Positions 1 to 8,228 of a DNA stretch of 45,818 nt are shown here, piece after piece. How positions within the stretch are numbered: position 1 is the first letter of the stretch; each line of letters starts with the position of its first letter. The stretch is taken from the NCBI GenBank assembly GCA_015066065.1, contig SVPB01000007.1, forward strand, positions 1 through 45,818. Reading direction: 5' to 3'. Both the position numbers and the translations under genes were made by a program. Below the pieces are notes generated by a model that saw nothing but the letters and a program-made list of their open reading frames with translations, did not search any database and had not been told where the DNA came from. The DNA is from Oscillospiraceae bacterium (GTDB lineage Bacteria; Bacillota; Clostridia; Oscillospirales; Acutalibacteraceae).

Positions 1-318
1 CGGACCGCTTCCCACTACCACCGGTGGTTGGGACGGTGGGGTCGACAGAGAAGGGATAACATAAGGGGAGCGATCGATGGGACTGACCTTATCCCGGCGA
101 CACCGTGCCGAACGCAGTACCGTCTCCTCCTCTTCCACCGTTACGTCCACGGTGATCTCAAAATGAACATTGTCCTTCTTTCGGGCGTCTATCGATCGCT
201 TGGCCAAGGTGCAGGTCAACACCGCCCGAGGGGGTACCCCTAACAGAGAGGCCGCACGGCGGCGCAGATCTTCCGGCTTATAAGAAAGCGGCATAGCGAT
301 TCCGGTTACACGTAGCAT
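1..318 (-). CDS. NAD(P)/FAD-dependent dehydrogenase, N-terminal part (partial)
   Basis: This is the first 106 codons of a gene that runs off the left edge of the window. The ATG at 318 gives MLRVTGIAMPLSYKPEDL and continues through SIDARKKDNVHFEITVDV. The visible part ends in VVVGSGP, the start of a Rossmann dinucleotide-binding motif. The small N-terminal domain before a GxGPxG fold is typical of the family annotated as FAD-dependent (NAD(FAD)-utilizing) dehydrogenases in Firmicutes; the substrate is unknown. The ORF track missed it because it has no stop inside the window. It begins 9 nt after the stop of the YhiN-type flavoprotein and is probably the next gene of the same operon. The family call is fairly sure, the function is not. 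Confidence 0.75.
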   Translation of the reverse strand, partial: MLRVTGIAMPLSYKPEDLRRRAASLLGVPPRAVLTCTLAKRSIDARKKDNVHFEITVDVTVEEEETVLRSARCRRDKVSPIDRSPYVIPSLSTPPSQPPVVVGSGP

Positions 319-327
319 ACTTTACTC

Positions 328-1572
328 CTACCAACGATCAGCCATAGCCCGGGATGCCACAAAGGCACAGCTCCAGGCAAACTGTAGGTTAAATCCGCCG
401 CAATCGCCGTCCACGTCAAGCATCTCTCCAGCCATATACAAGCCGGGATGACGGCGGCTCATCAGCGTATAGGGATCCAGATCCCGGGGATCAATACCAC
501 CGGCGGTGACCTGTGCACCACCAAAGCCCTGGGTGCCGGTTACCGGTAAGACCCAGCTCTTGATAGTGTCGGCGATGCGATCCCGTTCCTCCTCGGTCAA
601 AGAGTCGGCGGATCGGGTCAACGGTAACACCCCGGCTACCCGTAACACCGTCTGCCCCACTCGCTTATGCAATAAACCAGTCAGCAGATCCTCCAGCGAA
701 CGGCCAGGCATCCGACTGCGTTCGCCAATACGGGTGCGCAGAGCATCCCGTTCCCAGGTGGGGAGCAGATCCAGGCTAACGGTCATGGAACCACGATGGC
801 GGCGTTCCCAGTCACCTGCCGGTCGGGATATCTGCATCACCGCCGGTCCGGAAAGACCGTAATCGGTAAACAGCACCTCCCCGGTATTCTCGGTCAGCAG
901 GCGACCATCAAGGCGCAGCCCCACCGTAGCCTCCACACGGATGCCCTTAACCGCACGCACATAGTCGGTGGCGGTGCGCAGCTGCACAATGGCCGGGAAC
1001 AACGGTGTTTTCGCATATCCCAAGGCAGTCAGCAGGCTGTACCCCTCGGCGCTCCCGCCCAAGGACGGTGACGCCGCACCGCCGGTGCATACCAGCACCT
1101 GACGGGCCGTATACGTCGTGTCGGCGGTTTCCACTCGGTAACCATCCTTATGGGGACATATCGCCGTCACCGGGGTGTCGCACAGCGTCTCCACCCCATA
1201 CGCCGTCGCTTCCAGCCGCAGGGCGTCCAGCACCGCACCGGCCTGTTCACTGGCCGGGTACACCTTTCCGTCCGGACGGGTCACACAATCCACACCGATA
1301 GAGTGAAAAAACGCCTGTGTGTCCGTGGAAGTAAAAGCTTCCAACACCGGCTGCGCCAAGCGCCGATCACCGTGATACCGATCAATGGTAGCCTGTTGGT
1401 TGGTCAGGTTGCAGGTGCCATTGCCGGTAGCTATGAGCTTTTTGCCCACCCGGGGGGCTTTTTCCAACAGCAGGATCCGCTTATGTCCTCCCTGCCGGGC
1501 GTTATGTCGCCCAAGCATAGCGGCAGCGGCACAGCCGACAGCGCCGCCGCCCACGATAATACAATCGATCAT
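328..1572 (-). CDS. YhiN/HI0933-family NAD(P)/FAD-dependent oxidoreductase
   Basis: This is a flavoprotein of about 414 residues in the HI0933/YhiN (aminoacetone oxidase-like) family. The N-terminal IIVGGGAVGCAAA is the FAD-binding Rossmann loop, followed by KAPRVGKKLIATGNGTCNLTN, which is characteristic of this family. The C-terminal GEMLDVDGDCGGFNLQFAWSCAFVA closes the FAD site. The ORF track starts at 1593, but the ATG at 1572 (MIDCIIVGGG) is preceded by a well-placed AGGAG and fits the family's usual start. The gene begins 13 nt after the ruvA stop, so it is probably co-transcribed with the ruv genes. The physiological substrate of this family is not settled. Confidence 0.85.
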   Translation of the reverse strand: MIDCIIVGGGAVGCAAAAMLGRHNARQGGHKRILLLEKAPRVGKKLIATGNGTCNLTNQQATIDRYHGDRRLAQPVLEAFTSTDTQAFFHSIGVDCVTRPDGKVYPASEQAGAVLDALRLEATAYGVETLCDTPVTAICPHKDGYRVETADTTYTARQVLVCTGGAASPSLGGSAEGYSLLTALGYAKTPLFPAIVQLRTATDYVRAVKGIRVEATVGLRLDGRLLTENTGEVLFTDYGLSGPAVMQISRPAGDWERRHRGSMTVSLDLLPTWERDALRTRIGERSRMPGRSLEDLLTGLLHKRVGQTVLRVAGVLPLTRSADSLTEEERDRIADTIKSWVLPVTGTQGFGGAQVTAGGIDPRDLDPYTLMSRRHPGLYMAGEMLDVDGDCGGFNLQFAWSCAFVASRAMADRW

Positions 1573-1585
1573 TTCCGTACTCCTA

Positions 1586-2188
1586 TCAGCCACGACGAGC
1601 TAGCTGCTTGAGAGATTCACGCACCAAGGTTTCCACCGGCAGAGCGCTGTCCAGCTTGGCTACCACCGCCGAAGCCTCTCCTGCGGTGAAGCCCAATACC
1701 GTCAGAGCATCCACCGCCTGAGAAGCGTTACTGCTGGCAGACACCACCGCCCCGGCCGGCAACGTAACGCCGGCGGCGGTGGGCGTGGCGCCCACCTTAT
1801 CCTTCAGCTCCAGAGCGATGCGCTGTGCCAGCTTAGGGCCGACACCGGCGGCCTTGGTGAGCATCTTGTAGTCACCGGATGCCACCGCCAAAGCCACCCT
1901 CTCCGGAGATAGCTCGGACAAGATGGATAACCCCACCTTGGGACCCACGCCGGAAATAGAGGTTAACTGCTTAAAACAGGTCATTTCATTTTTATCCGCA
2001 AAGCCAAACAGCTCGATCGCATCCTCACGCACGTTCATCATGGTATACAACATGACCTCGTTGCCAATACCGGGAAGCTGTCGGGCCGTATTCATGGTGA
2101 TCTGGCATCGGAAACCCACACCACCACAGCAGATCACCGCCGTGCGTGGATCTGCGTGTATGAGTTCCCCTTTTAGGCTATACAGCAT
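1586..2188 (-). CDS. ruvA: Holliday junction branch migration protein RuvA
   Basis: RuvA binds four-way DNA junctions and loads the RuvB motor during recombinational repair. The 200-residue protein starts MLYSLKGELIHADPRTAVICCGGVGF, the OB-fold domain. Two helix-hairpin-helix motifs follow (ISGVGPKVGLSIL and AAGVGPKLAQRIA), then a flexible linker and the small C-terminal RuvB-binding domain (VDALTVLGFTAGEASAVV). The ATG at 2188 has GGAGAG just upstream and matches the family N-terminus, so the 20 extra residues of the ORF track were dropped. It lies 2 nt after the ruvC stop. The gene that follows is a flavoprotein, not ruvB, so ruvB must lie elsewhere. Confidence 0.95.
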   Translation of the reverse strand: MLYSLKGELIHADPRTAVICCGGVGFRCQITMNTARQLPGIGNEVMLYTMMNVREDAIELFGFADKNEMTCFKQLTSISGVGPKVGLSILSELSPERVALAVASGDYKMLTKAAGVGPKLAQRIALELKDKVGATPTAAGVTLPAGAVVSASSNASQAVDALTVLGFTAGEASAVVAKLDSALPVETLVRESLKQLARRG

Positions 2189-2190
2189 GG

Positions 2191-2694
2191 TTATCTCTCC
2201 GTTCGTCTGATTAATCGTTGTTGTAAGCCACCGTACTGCGCATGACAAATGGCGATCGCCAAGGCGTCGGCGGTATCATCCGGCTTGGGAACTTCCCGTA
2301 GCCGTAAAAGGCGCTTGATCATCTCCATGACCTGAGGCTTCTGTGCCTGACCATAGCCGGTAACGGCGCTTTTAACCTGCATGGGGGTATATTCAAACAC
2401 CGGTACTCCATGCTGCTCCAAAGCAAGCATGGTAACGCCTCTGGCCTGTGCCACATCAATGGCGGTGGTTTTATTGCTCTGAAAATACAGCTTTTCTACA
2501 GCGGCAGCATCCGGATGATGCCGTTCCAGTATCTCGTTAAGATTCCGATAGATCATGGCCAGCCGTTGCCCGAACGGCATCCCGGCCGGGGTGGTCACAG
2601 CGCCAAAATCCACCGGAACAAAGCGACCACGCTCATAGCGTACCACGCCCCAGCCCACGATGGCGTAGCCGGGGTCAATCCCGAGTATCAGCAT
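2191..2694 (-). CDS. ruvC: Crossover junction endodeoxyribonuclease RuvC
   Basis: RuvC resolves Holliday junctions by paired incisions. The 167-residue protein starts MLILGIDPGYAIVGWGVV, which carries the first catalytic Asp (in GIDPG). AAVEKLYFQSNKTTA supplies the catalytic Glu, and KPDDTADALAIAICHA supplies the C-terminal acidic pair. All active-site residues are present. The ATG at 2694 was chosen over 2745 because it gives the family N-terminus and has GGAGAA upstream. Its 5' end overlaps the end of the CinA-sortase fusion by 20 nt, which suggests translational coupling. It is followed at once by ruvA. Confidence 0.95.
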   Translation of the reverse strand: MLILGIDPGYAIVGWGVVRYERGRFVPVDFGAVTTPAGMPFGQRLAMIYRNLNEILERHHPDAAAVEKLYFQSNKTTAIDVAQARGVTMLALEQHGVPVFEYTPMQVKSAVTGYGQAQKPQVMEMIKRLLRLREVPKPDDTADALAIAICHAQYGGLQQRLIRRTER

Positions 2695-4516
2695 TGTCTT
2701 TGTTCTCCGTTTCTTTGGTTTCGGTATCGTCACTTTCCGGATCATCGGACGGTTCGGTAATCGTGTCCTCCTCAGAGGGTTCCGTCGGAGGATCGGAGGT
2801 CTCGATACTGGTGGTGGTCGTGGTTGTCGTTACCGTTGTGGTGGTGGTTGTCGTGGTTGTGGTGGTGGTCGTCGTCGTCCTGCGTGGTGTGGTGGTGGTC
2901 TGTCGGGAACCCCAGCCTTCCGGCATCTGTACGTCCCAGTTAACCGCATAGGAGACGTCCGTCGATTCCCGTTCCACCGCGCATATCACCAGCCGGGCAC
3001 CGTCGTGACCGTATTCCTTCTCCGCCTGGGTGACTACCATCAGCAGATTATCCCGAGGGGTAACGCTGACGTTACTGTTGAATAACGAGCGAGCCGCTAT
3101 AGTTTGCAGGTCAGACGCATCGCCGGTGATCTTGCTTAGCTGCAAAGTATCCTCCTCATCCAGCACCATGACAGCAAAAATCTGCCACCGTGCCGTCCGG
3201 TATAGGGTATTCAGCTCGATGACGGGGTGCTCTCGCAGGTAAGCGATCCGTCGGTAAGAGAGCAAAGAAGAAAACATCTGCTCATCTTGTGTGTTGTTCC
3301 CCATAACAATGAGGGGACTGGCAGCAGGGAAATCCGGGGTTAACGCTTTGGTAAAATAAGGTTGTCCATAATAGGAATATTCGCCCAAAAAGCTATGATT
3401 GGCGTAATAGCCGTCCCGATAGGTCATCACGGGATAATCCACTACCGTGTCCGGGATGCGGATCCATCCGCCTACGTCCGGATTCATATCGTATAAACTG
3501 CGAAAGCGTGGCATCAATCCCTCAGGGTAGTCCTGAGGGTCGGTTGGCTGGTTGAGTGCATACTCCTTCTCGCTCCAATACATGCCACGTAAGCTGTCCT
3601 GCAGACGGCGGTTGGTATCCGGTGCTTTGGATAGTTGGTACAGGGCCACACCGGCGCCCACCAACAGAAGGATCACCAATAGCCACGGAATGAGCTTAAT
3701 GATGCTCTTACGCCAACCGTCACCACGGTGGGGAAACCAGTGTGTGGGATGAAAACTACGTCTCTGACGGGGGGGCGTCGTTTCCTGCTCCATAGTACCC
3801 CCGGCCATGACCGCCGGGTACGCCTCCAGATACCGGCGTACCAGATCCAGCGCCCGGGAAGCGGCGGCTCGGCGGATAGCGTTACGGTCGCGCATGCCGT
3901 CATCCAGTTTCCAGTGCTGCACCCACTTACGGCGACCATCGGTCAGGCAGGCAAACACGGTGCCGACGGGATGTTCCTCCGATGGGATGGGACCGGCCTC
4001 TCCGGTAATACTCAAGCCTAACCGGGCATGGCCTTCGTGACGGACGCCACGAGACATGGCGATGGCTGTCGGCTCACTGACCGCCCCATAACGGCGCAAG
4101 GTATCCCGTTTGACATGGAGCATTTTCTCCTTGCAGTCACAGCTGTAGGACACCACCCCCGTGCCAAACACATGAGAACATCCGGGTACGGCGGTCAGCT
4201 CAGCCGCAATCAGTCCGCCGGTGCAGGACTCTGCCACCGCTAAGGACATCTCCTTTTCGGTCAGCAGTTCCACCACTCGGGCGGCCAAAGACGTGTCGGT
4301 ACGGCTGTAGAGATACACGTTCATGCGGTCAGCCACTTGATCGGCGACCGACTCTAACAGCCCGGTATCCTCCCCCGTCAAACGGAGGGTCACATCTTCG
4401 TCCTCTCCATGGAGCTCTGCCGTCACCGCATGCCCGGACAAAACATCCTGCAGACGCTGTCCAACTGCCTCGGCCGGCAGTCCAAAGAAGCGCAATATCC
4501 GAATCTGGCTATCCAC
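2675..4516 (-). CDS. Truncated CinA (PncC-type amidase) fused to a membrane-anchored, catalytically degenerate class B sortase
   Basis: One uninterrupted 613-codon frame. Residues 1-85 match the middle domain of CinA (RILRFFGLP...) and 86-232 the CinA C-terminal nicotinamide-nucleotide amidase, with the nucleophile S97 in AESCTGG, VVSYS, K129 and TGEAGP retained. The N-terminal MoCF domain of full CinA is absent. Residues 272-293 are a membrane helix, and 300-515 resemble a class B sortase. In that domain the His of the usual GHN motif is Asn (GNN, N407), the Cys of the STC motif is Gln (VTQ, Q497), and the Arg (R508) remains. A poly-Thr stretch (about 539-570) and an acidic tail end the protein. 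The start is a GTG with AGGAGG 9 nt upstream, which supports the short N-terminus. An internal ATG at residue 242 could start the sortase part alone. Predicted topology is amidase inside, sortase-like domain outside. Confidence 0.8.
   Translation of the reverse strand: MDSQIRILRFFGLPAEAVGQRLQDVLSGHAVTAELHGEDEDVTLRLTGEDTGLLESVADQVADRMNVYLYSRTDTSLAARVVELLTEKEMSLAVAESCTGGLIAAELTAVPGCSHVFGTGVVSYSCDCKEKMLHVKRDTLRRYGAVSEPTAIAMSRGVRHEGHARLGLSITGEAGPIPSEEHPVGTVFACLTDGRRKWVQHWKLDDGMRDRNAIRRAAASRALDLVRRYLEAYPAVMAGGTMEQETTPPRQRRSFHPTHWFPHRGDGWRKSIIKLIPWLLVILLLVGAGVALYQLSKAPDTNRRLQDSLRGMYWSEKEYALNQPTDPQDYPEGLMPRFRSLYDMNPDVGGWIRIPDTVVDYPVMTYRDGYYANHSFLGEYSYYGQPYFTKALTPDFPAASPLIVMGNNTQDEQMFSSLLSYRRIAYLREHPVIELNTLYRTARWQIFAVMVLDEEDTLQLSKITGDASDLQTIAARSLFNSNVSVTPRDNLLMVVTQAEKEYGHDGARLVICAVERESTDVSYAVNWDVQMPEGWGSRQTTTTPRRTTTTTTTTTTTTTTTVTTTTTTTSIETSDPPTEPSEEDTITEPSDDPESDDTETKETENKDNADTRD
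2807..2902 (-). repeat. Poly-threonine-coding low-complexity tract
   Basis: The tract encodes an almost pure Thr run (about 29 Thr in 32 residues, residues 539-570 of the fusion protein). The DNA is an ACN-type triplet run (gtggtggtcgtggttgtcg on the plus strand) and produces the poly-Val shadow ORF at 2694-2951. It probably forms an extended, possibly glycosylated extracellular linker. Its length could vary between strains by slippage. Confidence 0.8.
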
Positions 4517-4548
4517 AACGACAGACCTCCTTTCCTCATGTGGGGTGA

Positions 4549-5724
4549 TCAGATGCGACGGATGCGAATGCCCTGCATGGCATCCTCCACCAATCCGTCA
4601 ATGTCCAGCACAGCCTCAACTTCTTCCACCTTATGCAAGCGGGGTTTGGTACAAGGGTGCCGGGGGGTAAACACCGTACAGCAATCCTCGTACGGCTGAA
4701 TGGAAATGTCAAAGGTGTCGATCTGACGGGAGATGCGGACGATCTCTTCCTTGTCCATACCGATCAGGGGACGGAACACCGGCATGGTAGCCAGCGCATC
4801 GGTCACCGCTAACGCTGGGATGGTCTGGCTGGCAACCTGTCCGACACTTTCGCCGGTAATCAGGGCACCACAATCCTCCTGTCGTGCCACCTTCTGCGCC
4901 AGACGCATCATAAATCGGCGCATAATGAGGGTGAAGTAATCCTCGGGGCACGCCCGGCGGATCTCCTCCTGGATGTGGGTAAAGGGAACGATATGCATGG
5001 TCATGTGACCGGCATAGCGACCCACCCGTTCCAGGAGAGAAACCACCTTCTCCTCCGCCCGTTCGCTGGTATAAGGAGGCGATGCAAAATGAATAGCCGT
5101 CAGTTCAATACCCCGTTTAGCCATCATGTAAGCCGCCACCGGTGAGTCGATTCCGCCGGAAATGAGAATAGCCGCCTTGCCGCCAGTGCCGATGGGCATA
5201 CCGCCGGCACCGGGTATCTGCTGTGCGTGAATATACGCACCAAAGTCACGGATCTCCACGATGATCTGCAGATCCGGCTGATGCACGTCCACACGCAGAT
5301 GGGGAAAATGCTCCAGCACGTAAGCGCCCACCTCCCGGCTGATCTCCGGGGAGGTCAGTGGAAATTGCTTGTCGGAGCGCTTGGATTCCACCTTAAAGGT
5401 GGCGCTGCTCAACAGGCGGTCTTCCAGATAGGTCGCCGTTTCGCGACAGATGGTGTCCAGATCCTTGGCCGTCACCCGAGCACGGGAAAAAGCAGAGATG
5501 CCGAATACCCGGGATACACATTCACAGGCTTCGTCCAGATCCGCCGCATCGTTTTTTGGTTCGATATAGATGGTGGACTGGGCACAGCGCACCAGAAAAT
5601 CTCCTGCCCGGCGCAACCGATAACGCAGGTTCTTCATCAGTGCTTCTTCAAAGGTGCGGCGATTCAGGCCTTTGAGGGCCAGCTCGCCGTTTTTAATCAA
5701 AATAATCTCTTGCGGTGTATACAT
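4549..5724 (-). CDS. thiI: tRNA 4-thiouridine sulfurtransferase ThiI (short form, no rhodanese domain)
   Basis: ThiI inserts sulfur at U8 of tRNA to make 4-thiouridine, acting in the cytoplasm with a cysteine desulfurase. The 391-residue protein has an N-terminal ferredoxin-like region, a THUMP domain (to about residue 165), and a PP-loop ATP pyrophosphatase with SGGIDSPVAAYMM at about 189-201. DCCTVFTPRHPCTKPRL near the C-terminus holds the conserved catalytic Cys region. It lacks the C-terminal rhodanese domain of the E. coli type, so it should take sulfur directly from a dedicated desulfurase, as the Bacillus NifZ-ThiI pair does. Such a desulfurase lies two genes upstream. ATG at 5724 follows an AGGAGA site and begins 7 nt after the preceding stop. 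Confidence 0.93.
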   Translation of the reverse strand: MYTPQEIILIKNGELALKGLNRRTFEEALMKNLRYRLRRAGDFLVRCAQSTIYIEPKNDAADLDEACECVSRVFGISAFSRARVTAKDLDTICRETATYLEDRLLSSATFKVESKRSDKQFPLTSPEISREVGAYVLEHFPHLRVDVHQPDLQIIVEIRDFGAYIHAQQIPGAGGMPIGTGGKAAILISGGIDSPVAAYMMAKRGIELTAIHFASPPYTSERAEEKVVSLLERVGRYAGHMTMHIVPFTHIQEEIRRACPEDYFTLIMRRFMMRLAQKVARQEDCGALITGESVGQVASQTIPALAVTDALATMPVFRPLIGMDKEEIVRISRQIDTFDISIQPYEDCCTVFTPRHPCTKPRLHKVEEVEAVLDIDGLVEDAMQGIRIRRI

Positions 5725-5731
5725 AGGCTAC

Positions 5732-7075
5732 TTATTCTCCTGTCATTGATGTATCCGGTGCGGCCGACGCCGCCTCCTCATAATACGGGTGTATGGGCAG
5801 CTCCTGCTCCACGTACCACTGCACAGGCATCACGACCTGCTCGTTGGGAACGATGGCCACCGTGTTGACGTATGCATCCTCCGGCATCCGACGGGCGTAT
5901 ACCAGCAGCCGTGCGTTATCCAGCTTGGATACGCTGGGAGAAGCCACGGTGGACAGTACCAGCAGTTCATCCTCCGCCGTCACCTCCACGGGATAATGGA
6001 ACAAGGAACGCAGTCGCACCTCCTGCACAAAGGATAAGAAATCCGCATCATCCGCAAACTGGGTGCGGCGCATATCCCCCCTATCCTCCGTCTCGCCGTT
6101 TTCATCGGTGATGGTCACCGCAAACACCTGATAGGTATGCGTCTCAAACAAGGTGCTCATTGTCAAGAGAGGAGCAGAACGGGCATAATAGGGACTGCCC
6201 ACCAGCTCGTTGAGACCGGAAAACATACCGCCGGCGGCGCTGTTGTTGCCATACACCAGCATCACGCGAGGGCGCTGACCGGCGGCATCTACCGCACAGC
6301 GGTCGTCCAAAAACGGAGTGCCATTCGGATTGCTGTGACCGTAAAAGTCCTCGTCCACATAGCGGCTGCCCTTCATGATGGGGTAATCAATATCCAAAAA
6401 ATCCCGGGTGCCGCTGGCGTGGAAACGGATGAAGCCCCGTACATCAGCGTTGGCGTCATACAGGTCGGTAAAGGATCGCAGCATACCGGTGGGATACGCT
6501 GTTCCTTCCGTCACCGTTTGGGTATCCTCCTCGTGATACATCGCTTCCACCTGCTCATAGCGTGACGCCGTCACTGTCGGCAACAGCCACATGGTGTACA
6601 TGACGTAACCAAGGCACGCCGTCAGGGTTATCAAAGCAAGCCAAAAGCCACCTTTACGCACCCATTCCATCACCGTATCGTTGCGGTGAAAGCCGTTCCC
6701 AGCAAAGGTGCTGGCTAAACAACGCCACGCAGGGCGGTTGGCACGTGGTTTCGGAGGCAGGCTATCCAGCGGCAGGGCATTGGGGTCGCTATCCGGCTCC
6801 ACCAGCACAGAGGGAGTCTCTGGTTCCGGCCGGATGATGTCCAAGGGCTGGTACTCGTCTTCCATCACTTCGCCATGCCGGCGTTTTTGCTCCGGCGAAC
6901 GAGGGGTATTGATAAGGGACACCTCCGGCGCCGGCTGATGCTCCTGTGTCGCCGCCGTATCGCCGCGCAGAACCGAGGCTACCGCCGTTGCATCCTCTTC
7001 CGGCAGGGAAGCCAACAATTCCTGTATCTTATCCTCCAGGCGCTGCCGGGAGGTATCGTCTTGTTGTTGCGTCAT
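5732..7075 (-). CDS. Membrane-anchored class B sortase-like protein lacking catalytic His and Cys
   Basis: This 447-residue protein is a paralogue of the sortase half of the CinA fusion. Residues 1-140 are a hydrophilic, probably cytoplasmic region with an amphipathic start (RLEDKIQELLASL). Residues 142-164 are a membrane helix and 175-400 a sortase B-like domain. The two share blocks such as FTDLYDANADVRGFIRF and LDIDYPIMKG. The canonical GHN is GNN (N277 replaces His), followed by the usual GGMFSGL. The canonical STC is STV (V377 replaces Cys), and R389 in DNARLLVY is kept. No second Cys lies nearby, so transpeptidation is very unlikely. ATG at 7075 follows AAGGAGA. It sits between the cysteine desulfurase and thiI, 5 and 7 nt from its neighbours. 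A structural or binding role outside the membrane is inferred. Confidence 0.82.
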   Translation of the reverse strand: MTQQQDDTSRQRLEDKIQELLASLPEEDATAVASVLRGDTAATQEHQPAPEVSLINTPRSPEQKRRHGEVMEDEYQPLDIIRPEPETPSVLVEPDSDPNALPLDSLPPKPRANRPAWRCLASTFAGNGFHRNDTVMEWVRKGGFWLALITLTACLGYVMYTMWLLPTVTASRYEQVEAMYHEEDTQTVTEGTAYPTGMLRSFTDLYDANADVRGFIRFHASGTRDFLDIDYPIMKGSRYVDEDFYGHSNPNGTPFLDDRCAVDAAGQRPRVMLVYGNNSAAGGMFSGLNELVGSPYYARSAPLLTMSTLFETHTYQVFAVTITDENGETEDRGDMRRTQFADDADFLSFVQEVRLRSLFHYPVEVTAEDELLVLSTVASPSVSKLDNARLLVYARRMPEDAYVNTVAIVPNEQVVMPVQWYVEQELPIHPYYEEAASAAPDTSMTGE

Positions 7076-7080
7076 GCTGT

Positions 7081-8214
7081 TTATCTCCTTGCCAATACCC
7101 GGATGGCCTCTTGCAACGCTTGGACAAAGAGGTCCATCTCCTCTAAGGTATTACTCATATCCATACTGATTCTCAGGGCGCTGTCGATCTCCTCCGCCGG
7201 CAGACCCATGGCCGTCAGCACCGGGCTTTTCGCTCCCTTGGCGCAGGCAGAACCACTAGACACGTAAATCTCACGCTGGGCCAAAAAGTGCAGCATCGTC
7301 TCGCTGCGCAGACCCGGCACCGACAGATGTACGATGTGGGGGACATTCTCTGCCGGCAGATGCAGCCGCACATCGGGCAACCGCCGTAAGCCCTCCAGCA
7401 ATCGCTCACGCAGCATCGTATAATGCGCATTCTGCTCCGGGTAAGACGGCAGCTCCTTGGCGGCCACGCCAAAGGCGGCGATCAATGGTGCCGCTTCGGT
7501 GCCGCAACGGATGCCGCCTTCCTGCTTACCGCCGATCTGTCGGGGAATCACCCGACAACCACGACGTAGAAACAGCACTCCACAGCCCTTGGGACCATGT
7601 AGCTTGTGGGCGCTGGCGGACAATGAATCCAGACCCCAACGATCGGCCAACAAGGGCATTTTGCCAGCCGCCTGCACGGCGTCACAATGGATGTGGGCAC
7701 GGGGGGCAACCCGACGGATGCCAGGTATCGCTTTCTCCAGCGGAAAACGGGCGCCGGTCTCGTTGTTGACCAGCATTACCGTGACCAGCACCGTATCCGG
7801 GCGACAGGCCGCTACCATCCGGGCGGCGCTGATCGTACCGTCGGCATCCGGCACAAGACGGGTGATCTCATAGCCCTGCTTTTCCAGCCGATCACAGGCC
7901 TCCGCTACGGAGGAATGCTCTACCGCTGTGGTCACCACATGCTTGCCGGCTCTGGCATGAGCCTCCACACTACCCAGTACTGCCAGATTATTGGATTCGG
8001 TGCCACCGGAGGTAAAATACAACTCCTCCGGCTGCGCTCCCAACAGCTTAGCCACCGTCTGACGGGCGGCGGTCAGCTCCTGCTCTGCACGGAACCCCAG
8101 GGTGTGCAGAGAACTGGGGTTACCATAGGTGTGCATCATCATGTCGTACGCTTTATCCGCCGCCGCCCGGCATACCCGGGTGGTGGCGCTGTTGTCCAGA
8201 TAAATCTCCGCCAC
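7081..8214 (-). CDS. Cysteine desulfurase (NifS/IscS family, likely sulfur donor to ThiI)
   Basis: This is a PLP enzyme that strips sulfur from cysteine to form an enzyme persulfide. The 377-residue protein begins AEIYLDNSATTRV and carries the PLP lysine in SASAHKLHGPKGCGVLF. The persulfide Cys is in the flexible loop YVSSGSACAKGAKSPVL, and the TSGGTESNNLA motif is also typical. The start is GTG at 8214 with GGAGG 8 nt upstream. As first gene of the operon containing thiI, and with a short-form ThiI, it is probably a NifZ-like dedicated partner for tRNA thiolation rather than the general Fe-S desulfurase. No iscU is nearby. Confidence 0.92.
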   Translation of the reverse strand: MAEIYLDNSATTRVCRAAADKAYDMMMHTYGNPSSLHTLGFRAEQELTAARQTVAKLLGAQPEELYFTSGGTESNNLAVLGSVEAHARAGKHVVTTAVEHSSVAEACDRLEKQGYEITRLVPDADGTISAARMVAACRPDTVLVTVMLVNNETGARFPLEKAIPGIRRVAPRAHIHCDAVQAAGKMPLLADRWGLDSLSASAHKLHGPKGCGVLFLRRGCRVIPRQIGGKQEGGIRCGTEAAPLIAAFGVAAKELPSYPEQNAHYTMLRERLLEGLRRLPDVRLHLPAENVPHIVHLSVPGLRSETMLHFLAQREIYVSSGSACAKGAKSPVLTAMGLPAEEIDSALRISMDMSNTLEEMDLFVQALQEAIRVLARR

Positions 8215-8228
8215 GTTATAGCCTCCGT

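Noticed and set aside
2694-2951. Plus-strand poly-Val ORF
   Set aside because: It is the complement of the poly-Thr tract of the CinA-sortase fusion.
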